A stretch of 8,656 nt of DNA, taken from the NCBI GenBank assembly GCA_023389005.1, contig JAEWFE010000061.1:1-8656 (forward strand), read 5' to 3'. Source of the stretch: Bacillota bacterium (GTDB taxonomy: Bacteria > Bacillota > Bacilli > Lactobacillales > Enterococcaceae). Below are positions 1 to 5,377 of the stretch, one piece after another (position 1 is the stretch's first letter; each line of letters opens with the position of its first letter). The notes beneath the pieces are model-generated. The model saw only the letters and a program-made list of their open reading frames with translations. It did no database searches and was not told where the DNA came from. Made by a program: the position numbers and the translations under genes.

Positions 1-42
1 GTTGTCAGCAAGTTTTACTGGAACAATTTGTGATTGAGACAT
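1..42 (-). CDS. Start of an unrecognised leftward gene (5' 14 codons only)
   Basis: The ATG at 42-40 lies 7 bases after a full Shine-Dalgarno (AAAGGAGG, minus strand, 57-50). The reading frame stays open to the window edge and reads MSQSQIVPVKLADN. That is too short to assign to a family, so I give no function. The same Shine-Dalgarno forms the 3' arm of a strong hairpin at 50-95, so translation is probably restrained unless the hairpin opens or transcription starts inside it. The gene follows the truncated hydrolase on the same strand with a 64-base gap. Confidence 0.6.
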   Translation of the reverse strand, partial: MSQSQIVPVKLADN

Positions 43-49
43 GGAAAAA

Positions 50-95
50 CCTCCTTTAATTTTGATAGCTTTATACTACCTAAAATCAAAGGAGG
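50..95 (-). promoter_or_regulatory. 19-bp hairpin containing the Shine-Dalgarno of the edge gene, followed by T5
   Basis: Read on the minus strand, CCTCCTTTGATTTT (95-82) pairs with AAAATTAAAGGAGG (63-50): 14 pairs including one G-U. After a bulged A at 81, GGTAG (80-76) pairs with CTATC (68-64), leaving a 7-nt loop. The 3' arm is the ribosome binding site of the gene starting at 42, and TTTTT follows at 49-45. The element therefore resembles both an intrinsic terminator for the hydrolase transcript and a translational block on the edge gene. Which role holds cannot be told from sequence alone. Confidence 0.65.
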
Positions 96-106
96 GCGAA
101 ATACCG

Positions 107-577
107 CTAAGCTATCCTACGCTTACAATCCATCTCCATAAATTCAGCGGTATCCCCTGCATGATAGAAGGTTTTGCCATCTGCTTCGATAATGATGCCA
201 GCCGGGTTACCAAGATAATGGACTTGTCCTTCGTATTCTAAACTAGAAGTATGTAGCGCATGCGTCATTGTGACACGACCAAATGGAAAATCAAAACCAC
301 CACCGATATTCATACCGTGAACTTTTTGCCCTAATTTAGCAAAGAAGTTGGCGATTTCGGCCACAGCAATAATCGTGGGTTGTTGATGTTTGATTAAATC
401 AAAGACACCGGCGACATGATCTCCATGACCATGTGTTAAAATAATATAATCAACCTTTAAATGATCGGCTTGCCACATTTCTGGAAGATTGGCATCAATA
501 TAGGGGTCAATAATGATTTTGGTGTCATCTGCTAATTCTAAATAAATGGTGGAATGTCCTAAATGTGCAATTTTCAT
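107..577 (-). pseudogene. UPF0173-family metal-dependent hydrolase (YtkL-like), C-terminally truncated
   Basis: This is a metallo-beta-lactamase-fold hydrolase of the UPF0173 type, whose natural substrate is not known. The start chosen is ATG 577-575 (MKIAHLGHS), 6 bases after GAGGTG; a GTG at 586 overlaps that Shine-Dalgarno and is less likely. The 156-residue product shows the zinc motif THGHGDH (about residues 48-54), a THALHTSS region (about 105-112) and YHAGDTA (about 138-144). Family members run to roughly 225-230 residues and end with a conserved PIHYNTFP-like segment carrying the last metal ligand. Here the frame leaves the family pattern just after GDTAEFMEM and stops at 107. No remaining frame before the next gene encodes the missing part, so a deletion or rearrangement is inferred. 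It is probably inactive, although a sequencing or assembly error is possible. It lies downstream of the permease but has its own promoter. Confidence 0.75.
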
Positions 578-605
578 TTTCTTCACCTCAAAGTGTTTTT
601 CTTTT

Positions 606-635
606 ATTATATTCCCAAATTACTTTTTTTCGCAA
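606..635 (-). promoter_or_regulatory. Promoter of the hydrolase gene
   Basis: On the minus strand, a perfect -10 TATAAT (611-606) lies 18 bases after a -35-like TTGCGA (635-630, 4 of 6 consensus). Transcription would start near 599, giving a leader of about 20 bases that just includes the GAGGTG ribosome binding site. It sits in the 65-base gap after the permease stop codon. Confidence 0.6.
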
Positions 636-642
636 ATTTGAC

Positions 643-1590
643 TTAAATAAACTGCATGATAAATAAGAGAACAGGAATGAAAAATAAATAGACAAAAACA
701 GATAAACTCATCGTGGTTGCCGCAAAAATTTCATCTGCATGATAAATTCTAGCTAAAATAGGGACTGAGTTTTGAACGGGCATACTTGATTGCACCATAA
801 AGACTAGCATCATTAAATGTGGGACAGGTATGAATTGAGTCAACACATAAACAATGATTGGTGAAAGAATAAATCGCCCAAACAAGACCAATAAGGCTTC
901 TTTAGTCAGCCTTAAGTTAGCAATTCCTTGATAATACAACATGATACCAATTGCTAACATCGAAAGTGGGGTAGTTAAATTTCCTAAATGATTGCCCAAT
1001 GTATGAAGGCTGTTAGGAACTGACCAATTGAGAAATACCCAAAAAATCCCAATCATAAAACCAAGTAAAGCAGGAGTAAATAGTTTTTTTAGGAAAATGA
1101 GCGGATGAAAGGATAGGGTGGCTTGATCGCGAATCGCACTATCCTTGGCAATTTCGAAAACGCCAATTGTCCAGAAAAAACTCGTATTGACAATGTAGTA
1201 GAGCAAGACATAGGGAACAGCTTTTTCACCAAAGATAGCCAAATTAATCGGTAAGCCAATAAAAATCGTATTCGAGCAAGTGAACATGGTTGAAAAAGTA
1301 CCGTGATGTTTTTTAGGTAACTTGAATAGGTGAATGATTGCTTTACTAATAAAAAAAGTGAAAAACATCGAAACAATTGGAATAAGTGTACCTGAAATTA
1401 AGGTTAGAAATTCTTCTTTGGTAAAGTTTGCGGTAATATTTAAAAACATACTGCAAGGAAGTCCTAAGTTTAAAACCATTTTCGAAAAGGTATCTGCTGT
1501 CTCGTTGCTAAACCATTGACGATAAGAGAAAAAATAACCTAAAAACATTAAGACAAAAATCACTAGGATATTAAGATAAGATTGTAACAT
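643..1590 (-). CDS. AEC-family (auxin efflux carrier / malate permease-like) transporter
   Basis: This 315-residue integral membrane protein consists almost entirely of hydrophobic segments, about ten of them in two halves, as in the membrane transport protein family that includes auxin efflux carriers and the bacterial YfdV/MleP-type permeases. Visible family features are the N-terminal segment ending LGYFFSYRQW, the NLGLPCSMFLNI stretch in the first half, CSNTIFIGLPI (about 106-116), and the C-terminal QSSMPVQNSVPILAR stretch. Bacterial members move organic acids or other small anions; the substrate cannot be read from this sequence. The ATG at 1590 follows AAAGGAGG at a spacing of 6 bases, a strong site. 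The YidC terminator lies upstream, so it is probably transcribed separately. No terminator is visible between it and the hydrolase, so readthrough is likely. Confidence 0.85.
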   Translation of the reverse strand: MLQSYLNILVIFVLMFLGYFFSYRQWFSNETADTFSKMVLNLGLPCSMFLNITANFTKEEFLTLISGTLIPIVSMFFTFFISKAIIHLFKLPKKHHGTFSTMFTCSNTIFIGLPINLAIFGEKAVPYVLLYYIVNTSFFWTIGVFEIAKDSAIRDQATLSFHPLIFLKKLFTPALLGFMIGIFWVFLNWSVPNSLHTLGNHLGNLTTPLSMLAIGIMLYYQGIANLRLTKEALLVLFGRFILSPIIVYVLTQFIPVPHLMMLVFMVQSSMPVQNSVPILARIYHADEIFAATTMSLSVFVYLFFIPVLLFIMQFI

Positions 1591-1649
1591 CGAAAGCCTC
1601 CTTTGCTATGATTTTAGCACGGATGGGTGGAAAGAAAAACAATAGATAT

Positions 1650-1683
1650 AAAAAAACTGCCAGTAAAAATTCTTACTGACAGT
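1650..1683 (-). terminator. Rho-independent terminator of yidC
   Basis: On the minus strand, ACTGTCAGTAA (1683-1673) pairs with TTACTGGCAGT (1666-1656): 11 pairs including one G-U, with a 6-nt loop and a run of six Ts (1655-1650). It starts 7 bases after the yidC stop codon and separates yidC from the AEC transporter gene. Confidence 0.85.
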
Positions 1684-1690
1684 AAATTGA

Positions 1691-2653
1691 TTATTTACGG
1701 CGATTTTGTTTACCAGCATTGCGACCACCATTTTTATTCGCTTTAGGTGATTGATTTTTCACTGGTGGGCGATAAGTACTAGCTGCTTTAGTTGAAGCTT
1801 TCTTTTCGCCATCTAAACTATAATCTTTCGAAGCGACAATTTTTGGTGGATGTAATTTCATTTCTTCAGCAATTTTAGCTTTCAAACGTGGACGCATAAT
1901 GATATTGGTAATGACTGTTTGGATGCAGGCAACGACCCCACCAACTGCCCAATAAAGTGCGACTCCAGCTGGTGAGCTGAAGGAGAAGAAAATCATCATA
2001 ATAGGTGACATGTACATCATCATTTGCATCTGTTTCTTTTGATCTTCTGGAATATTAAACATGCTTAAATAACTTTGTAAAAGATATAAAGCACCAGTAA
2101 TGATTACTAAAGCAAAACTTGTTTTTCCAAGATTGATGCCATAGAATGTTGCACTTGAAATACCTGGAGTATAACGAGCAGTTGCAAATAATGCAGCGAA
2201 AATAGGCATTTGAATTAAGATTGGTAGACATCCTGCACCAAAGCTTCCAAACATGCTTGTGCCATTTTCAGAATAAATTCGTTGCATATCACGTTGCGCT
2301 TTTTGTTGTTGCTCAATCGTCGTTGCTTCTTTCATTTTTGCTTGGATAATATCAAGCTGAGGTTTCAAGAATTGCATTTTTTCAGATTGAACCATCATTT
2401 TATGTGATTGATAAATATTTAAAGGTAAAATAATCAAGCGAACAATGATAGTGATAAAGATAATGGCCCATCCATAGTTCCAATGCCAATTATCAACCAT
2501 GTATTGAATGCAATTGCCTAGTGGGACAACTAAAAAGCGATAAATCCAACCATTAGGATCTGGGTTTCCGTGTTTGTCCATTTTCACACAGCCTGATAAG
2601 AAAAAGACCAGTGAAAGTAAACTCGCACTATAAAGGTATTTTTTTAATTTCAT
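1691..2653 (-). CDS. yidC: Membrane protein insertase YidC/OxaA (YidC2-like lipoprotein)
   Basis: This is the membrane insertase that helps Sec-dependent and Sec-independent proteins enter the cytoplasmic membrane. The 320-residue product begins with a lipoprotein signal, MKLKKYLYS then LVFFLSGC, with the lipid-bearing Cys at residue 22. Arg72 in the first core helix (TIIVRLIILPLN) matches the groove arginine essential in Gram-positive YidC. A charged helical hairpin rich in Lys, Gln and Met follows (about 80-125), then GCLPILIQMPIF (about 140-152) and a Met-rich loop (QMQMMMYMSPIMM). The last 55 or so residues form a basic tail ending KQNRRK, a trait of YidC2-type paralogues that contact ribosomes. 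I chose ATG 2653 because AAAGGAAG sits 6 bases upstream; a TTG at 2671 would place that site inside the gene. It lies 85 bases after acylphosphatase and has its own promoter. Confidence 0.95.
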   Translation of the reverse strand: MKLKKYLYSASLLSLVFFLSGCVKMDKHGNPDPNGWIYRFLVVPLGNCIQYMVDNWHWNYGWAIIFITIIVRLIILPLNIYQSHKMMVQSEKMQFLKPQLDIIQAKMKEATTIEQQQKAQRDMQRIYSENGTSMFGSFGAGCLPILIQMPIFAALFATARYTPGISSATFYGINLGKTSFALVIITGALYLLQSYLSMFNIPEDQKKQMQMMMYMSPIMMIFFSFSSPAGVALYWAVGGVVACIQTVITNIIMRPRLKAKIAEEMKLHPPKIVASKDYSLDGEKKASTKAASTYRPPVKNQSPKANKNGGRNAGKQNRRK

Positions 2654-2689
2654 TTGTTTCTTCCTTTGCAATTAATTTACACAAGAAAT

Positions 2690-2718
2690 ACTATACTAAA
2701 TTTAGACTTGAATTTCAA
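2690..2718 (-). promoter_or_regulatory. Promoter of yidC
   Basis: On the minus strand, TTGAAA (2718-2713, 5 of 6 consensus) is 17 bases from TATAGT (2695-2690, 5 of 6). The start site would fall near 2683, giving a leader of about 30 bases. With no terminator after acylphosphatase, yidC may also be read from the acylphosphatase promoter. Confidence 0.7.
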
Positions 2719-2738
2719 TTATACAAGTGAGAAATTCC

Positions 2739-3026
2739 TCAATATGTCACTTTAAATTTTGTATAATCTGGAATGGTTGGATCTTTTTCAATTTGAAATT
2801 TATCTACTCTACCATAGGGGGCTGGTGAAGCTTTGACTCTTTCAATGAAGAGCGACATATTTTGATAATTTCCAACTGCCTCAATGGTTACCGAGCCGTC
2901 CATTTCATTTTTGACGGTACCATTGATTCCTAATTCATCCGCTAAAATTTTGGTCATATAGCGAAATCCGACCCCTTGGACCACACCAGCGACATTCATC
3001 CGATATTTTACGACTGCTTGTGACAT
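2739..3026 (-). CDS. acyP: Acylphosphatase
   Basis: This small cytosolic enzyme hydrolyses the carboxyl-phosphate bond of acylphosphates such as acetyl phosphate. The 95 residues are the usual family length. The phosphate-binding loop GVVQGVGFRYM carries catalytic Arg22, and Asn40 in GTVKNEMDGSV is the second catalytic residue. The GSVTIEAVGN strand and a KFKVTY terminus complete the fold. ATG 3026 follows AAGGTG at a spacing of 5 bases; an in-frame TTG at 3029 is too close to that site. The gene is leftward, divergent from the TrmH methyltransferase and upstream of yidC. Acylphosphatase, yidC and a SpoU/TrmH methyltransferase are, from memory, often clustered in Lactobacillales. Confidence 0.95.
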   Translation of the reverse strand: MSQAVVKYRMNVAGVVQGVGFRYMTKILADELGINGTVKNEMDGSVTIEAVGNYQNMSLFIERVKASPAPYGRVDKFQIEKDPTIPDYTKFKVTY

Positions 3027-3056
3027 CAAATCACCTTCTTTATTTTTTTCAACTCT

Positions 3057-3065
3057 ATTATATCA
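3057..3065 (-). promoter_or_regulatory. Extended -10 promoter of acylphosphatase
   Basis: On the minus strand, TGATATAAT (3065-3057) is an extended -10 element with a perfect TATAAT. No good -35 is present at 16-18 bases. Its upstream contacts would overlap the -10 of the opposing trmH promoter. Confidence 0.65.
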
Positions 3066-3084
3066 AAAAAATGATAGAAAACTA

Positions 3085-3093
3085 TGGTATAAT
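3085..3093 (+). promoter_or_regulatory. Extended -10 promoter of the TrmH methyltransferase
   Basis: TGGTATAAT is an extended -10 with a perfect TATAAT. The -35 position holds only an A-run, so this promoter probably depends on the TG extension. Transcription would start near 3100, about 25 bases before the ATG. Confidence 0.65.
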
Positions 3094-3125
3094 ATGGAGC
3101 AGAACTTAATAATTTGAGGTGGACA

Positions 3126-3893
3126 ATGAAGGAAATCTTATCAACCAAAAATGAATTAATAAAAAAAGTGGCTAAATTACATCGTCGTAAAGAACGTCAA
3201 AAAGAACATTTATATATTATGGAAGGTTTTCATTTGATTGAGGAGGCCTATCAAAATGGTGCAAAGATGAAATATATTTTTGTCACCGATAAAGCATATC
3301 AACAATATCTCACATTTTTTGAACCCTTAAGCGAACAGGTTATCCTTGTGAGTGAAGAAATCATCGCCAAACTCTCTGATTTACCTACGCCTCAAGGAAT
3401 CATTGCCGTTGTTGAAATGAGCAAGGCTGACTCAGATATCCATCAAGGAAAGTGGTTATTGCTTGATTGTGTGCAAGATCCAGGTAATGTAGGGACCATG
3501 ATCAGAACAGCCGATGCCGCAGGATTTGATGGTGTCATATTAGGACAAGGGTGTGCGGATATCTATGCCACGAAAACCCTCCGCAGCATGCAAGGCAGTC
3601 AATTTCATTTAAAAGTGATTCAAGCTGATTTACCGCAAGTGATTCAGCAATTAAAAGCAGCACAAATAAAAGTTTACGCTACCGAATTAAATAAAGAGGC
3701 CAAACAATATCAAGAGTTGGCTTATCATGAAAATGTGGCGATTATCATGGGAAATGAGGGGCAAGGGGTTCGTTCAGAAATTTTAAAATTAGCGGATGAA
3801 AGTGTCTATATTCCTATTTATGGTCAAGCGGAATCATTGAATGTTGGTGTTGCTGCAGGAATTATGATGTATGGCTTGATTCGGAAAAAGTAA
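3126..3893 (+). CDS. TrmH/SpoU-family RNA 2'-O-ribose methyltransferase (YsgA-like)
   Basis: This SPOUT-class enzyme transfers a methyl group from S-adenosylmethionine to a ribose 2'-hydroxyl in RNA, most likely 23S rRNA; the exact nucleotide is not predictable here. The 255-residue product has an N-terminal substrate-binding domain (HRRKERQKEHLYIMEGFHLI, about 19-38) of the SpoU_sub_bind type. The catalytic domain carries motif 1 DPGNVGTMIRTADAAG (about 118-133, with Asn121 and Arg127), motif 2 MGNEGQGV (about 208-215) and motif 3 SLNVGVAAGIMMYG (about 237-250). The knotted C-terminal SAM site is thus intact. ATG 3126 has GAGGTGG just upstream; an in-frame TTG at 3114 overlaps that site. In Bacillus the homologue ysgA precedes pheS; here an HD-domain gene follows after 89 bases. 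Confidence 0.92.
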   Translation: MKEILSTKNELIKKVAKLHRRKERQKEHLYIMEGFHLIEEAYQNGAKMKYIFVTDKAYQQYLTFFEPLSEQVILVSEEIIAKLSDLPTPQGIIAVVEMSKADSDIHQGKWLLLDCVQDPGNVGTMIRTADAAGFDGVILGQGCADIYATKTLRSMQGSQFHLKVIQADLPQVIQQLKAAQIKVYATELNKEAKQYQELAYHENVAIIMGNEGQGVRSEILKLADESVYIPIYGQAESLNVGVAAGIMMYGLIRKK

Positions 3894-3940
3894 ATAAAAT
3901 CTTAAGAACGCTGAAAATCGATTTCAATTAGGTTGTTTAG

Positions 3941-3949
3941 TGGTATACT
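3941..3949 (+). promoter_or_regulatory. Extended -10 promoter of the HD-domain gene
   Basis: TGGTATACT is an extended -10 element. The -35 candidates are poor: TTTCAA at 3922-3927 with a 16-base spacer matches only 3 of 6. No terminator follows the methyltransferase gene; the palindrome AAATCGATTT at 3915-3924 lacks a T-run. Readthrough from trmH is therefore also plausible. Confidence 0.5.
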
Positions 3950-3982
3950 TTTCTCAGATTTTATTTAAGGTGGCAAGAATGA

Positions 3983-4477
3983 ATGACAAATAAATGGAAG
4001 TATGATTTAGAGTATTTATCTTATGTTGGTGATTTGTTGGCAACAGAAGAAGTACAAAAATTAGCTGAATTCACACAACATTTTCACTCTACTAGATTAG
4101 ATCATTCCATTAGCGTATCCTATTATAGTTATAAGATCACTAAGAAGTTTGGTTGGAATGCCAAGGCAACTGCTAGAGCGGGTGTATTACATGATTTATT
4201 CTTTTATGATTGGCGTACGACTAAATTTGATGAGGGAACGCATGCGTATATGCATCCTAGAATTGCTGTAAAAAATGCTGAAAAAATCACTGAATTAACA
4301 GATTTAGAAAAAGATATTATCATTAAGCATATGTGGGGAGCAACCATTGCGCCACCTAGATATAAAGAAGGTTATGTTGTGACGATGGTGGATAAATACT
4401 GTGCGGTAAAAGAAGCGTTGTTGCCTTTGATTCAAAAGTTAAAATTTAGAACACGTCGTCAAAGTGTGAGTGCTTAA
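3983..4477 (+). CDS. HD-domain protein (predicted metal-dependent phosphohydrolase)
   Basis: This 164-residue cytosolic protein belongs to the HD superfamily, metal-dependent phosphohydrolases acting on nucleotides or similar phosphate esters. The signature is complete: His41 (RLDHSISV), His70-Asp71 (GVLHDLFFYDW), further His at 91 (YMHPR) and 116 (IIKHMWG), and Asp137 (MVDKYC). The histidine spacing resembles the HDIG/YqeK-like class, but no specific substrate can be assigned. ATG 3983 follows AAGGTGG at a spacing of 9 bases. An earlier ATG at 3979 opens only a 4-codon frame that stops at 3993 and overlaps this start. The gene follows the TrmH methyltransferase and ends in a good terminator, which suggests a two-gene unit. 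Confidence 0.85.
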   Translation: MTNKWKYDLEYLSYVGDLLATEEVQKLAEFTQHFHSTRLDHSISVSYYSYKITKKFGWNAKATARAGVLHDLFFYDWRTTKFDEGTHAYMHPRIAVKNAEKITELTDLEKDIIIKHMWGATIAPPRYKEGYVVTMVDKYCAVKEALLPLIQKLKFRTRRQSVSA

Positions 4478-4496
4478 CTCTTACTGTTTGATAGTG

Positions 4497-4524
4497 AAAA
4501 GCTTGGTATTCCAGGCTTTTTTTA
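4497..4524 (+). terminator. Rho-independent terminator after the HD-domain gene
   Basis: AAAAGCTTGG (4497-4506) pairs with CCAGGCTTTT (4511-4520) over 10 positions including one G-U. The loop is TATT and the T-run covers 4517-4523. It ends the trmH/HD-gene transcript 20 bases after the stop codon. Confidence 0.85.
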
Positions 4525-4545
4525 TTGGTGTCATTTCCTACGCCC

Positions 4546-4575
4546 TAGAAAATATATGTTCAACTTGCGTATAAT
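4546..4575 (+). promoter_or_regulatory. Promoter of the lipoprotein gene
   Basis: A perfect TATAAT (4570-4575) is preceded at 18 bases by TAGAAA (4546-4551, 4 of 6 consensus). The start would be near 4582, giving a leader of about 26 bases. Confidence 0.6.
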
Positions 4576-4607
4576 AAAATTAATTAGGACGAATTGGAGG
4601 AATGGAT

Positions 4608-5300
4608 ATGAAAAAATGGCTGATTTTATTGTTAGGTTTATTTATTTTGGGTGGATGTGGAAAGTCAAGTCAACCTCTTTCTGAAAAACAGGCAGCGAAG
4701 GTATTTGTAGAAAGTGTCATTTACAACAAATCACAAAAATCTTTTGAAGAGAACTTTGTAGATGGGAATGCGATTTTAAAAGAAATGGAACACTCAAAAG
4801 ATGGCGAGTTCTCTAAAGCATTGGTGGCACAAATGAGTCAGGCTGCGGCGATGTCCAATGAGCAAGCAGAAAAATTAACCGACTCTTTGAAACAGGCGTT
4901 AAAGACACAAACTTCCTACAAAATCAAAAATATCAAGTCTAAAAAAGATAATCAATATTTGGTAACTTATGAAATTTATGGAGTTGATTTCATTGGGGCA
5001 GTAGGAAATGCTTTAAAAGATAGTTTTGAAAAGATTACAAATGATCCTGGATATGCGGCTAATGAAGAGAAGGCTCAGGAACTTTTATTCAACTCGATGA
5101 CTGAAGAAATTAAAAAGGCACCAAAAGTAAAAGATCCGGTTGAAGTAAAAATTGAGTTAGTTCAAAAAGATGGCAAGTGGGACATTCCATCTTCACAAGA
5201 AAAAAATATTCAATCTTTAATTACAGCCTTTTGGGTTGGCTTCAGTGATGAAAAGGATGTAGCCACAGCTTTAAGCCAGGCTGTAGCAGATTTATATTAA
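4608..5300 (+). CDS. Putative lipoprotein of unknown function
   Basis: This 230-residue exported protein begins with a lipoprotein signal: MKKWLILLLG followed by the lipobox LGGC, with the lipidated Cys at residue 17. The mature part is soluble, lysine-rich and mixed helix/strand. A helical region rich in Ala, Gln and Met (SKALVAQMSQAAAMSNEQAE) is followed by a strand-like stretch (YLVTYEIYGVDFIGAV), then VEVKIELVQKDGKWDI, which resembles the closing strand of small NTF2-like or DUF5105/DUF4878-type extracytoplasmic domains. That comparison is from memory and weak; I do not assign a function. GGAGG at 4596-4600 sits 7 bases before ATG 4608, which is preferred over ATG 4602 at 1 base. It has its own promoter and a two-way terminator, so it is a single-gene unit. 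Confidence 0.8.
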   Translation: MKKWLILLLGLFILGGCGKSSQPLSEKQAAKVFVESVIYNKSQKSFEENFVDGNAILKEMEHSKDGEFSKALVAQMSQAAAMSNEQAEKLTDSLKQALKTQTSYKIKNIKSKKDNQYLVTYEIYGVDFIGAVGNALKDSFEKITNDPGYAANEEKAQELLFNSMTEEIKKAPKVKDPVEVKIELVQKDGKWDIPSSQEKNIQSLITAFWVGFSDEKDVATALSQAVADLY

Positions 5301-5307
5301 AAATTAA

Positions 5308-5354
5308 AAACGAATATCTAAGCAAAATCAATGCTTGAGATATTCGTTTCTTTT
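5308..5354. terminator. Bidirectional terminator between the lipoprotein and carboxypeptidase genes
   Basis: AAACGAATATCT then AAGCA (5308-5324) pairs with TGCTT, a bulged G, then AGATATTCGTTT (5332-5349): 17 pairs with a 7-nt loop. The rightward tail is TTTCTTTT. The leftward tail is a T-rich run opposite 5301-5310, so the same hairpin can end both converging transcripts. Confidence 0.85.
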
Positions 5355-5372
5355 ATTGTTTCTTTTATTGTT
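5346..5372 (+). repeat. Tandem 12-bp repeat, two copies
   Basis: GTTTCTTTTATT occurs at 5346-5357 and again at 5358-5369, with GTT starting a third unit. The repeat begins inside the 3' arm and T-tail of the terminator, so the tail has been duplicated, most simply by replication slippage. Confidence 0.8.
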
Positions 5373-5377
5373 CCGTC

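Noticed and set aside
41..241. Rightward 66-codon frame at the left edge
   Set aside because: It is antisense to the edge gene start and the hydrolase, lacks a Shine-Dalgarno, and its translation has no family features.
586..586. GTG at 586 as the start of the hydrolase
   Set aside because: It lies within the GAGGTG ribosome binding site; ATG 577 is correctly spaced and matches the MKI start typical of the family.
1089..1376. A 95-codon minus-strand frame inside the AEC transporter gene
   Set aside because: It is in another frame of the same strand, fully within a well-supported membrane protein, with no separate ribosome binding site.
1611..1619. Extended -10-like TGCTAAAAT upstream of the AEC transporter
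   Set aside because: A start 6-7 bases beyond it would fall within the Shine-Dalgarno itself, and no -35 is present. The true promoter of this gene was not identified.
2671..2671. TTG at 2671 as the start of yidC
   Set aside because: It would put the AAAGGAAG ribosome binding site inside the gene and spoil the lipoprotein signal; ATG 2653 is better.
3915..3924. Palindrome AAATCGATTT after the methyltransferase gene as a terminator
   Set aside because: It has no loop or T-run and a weak AT-rich stem; it may be chance.
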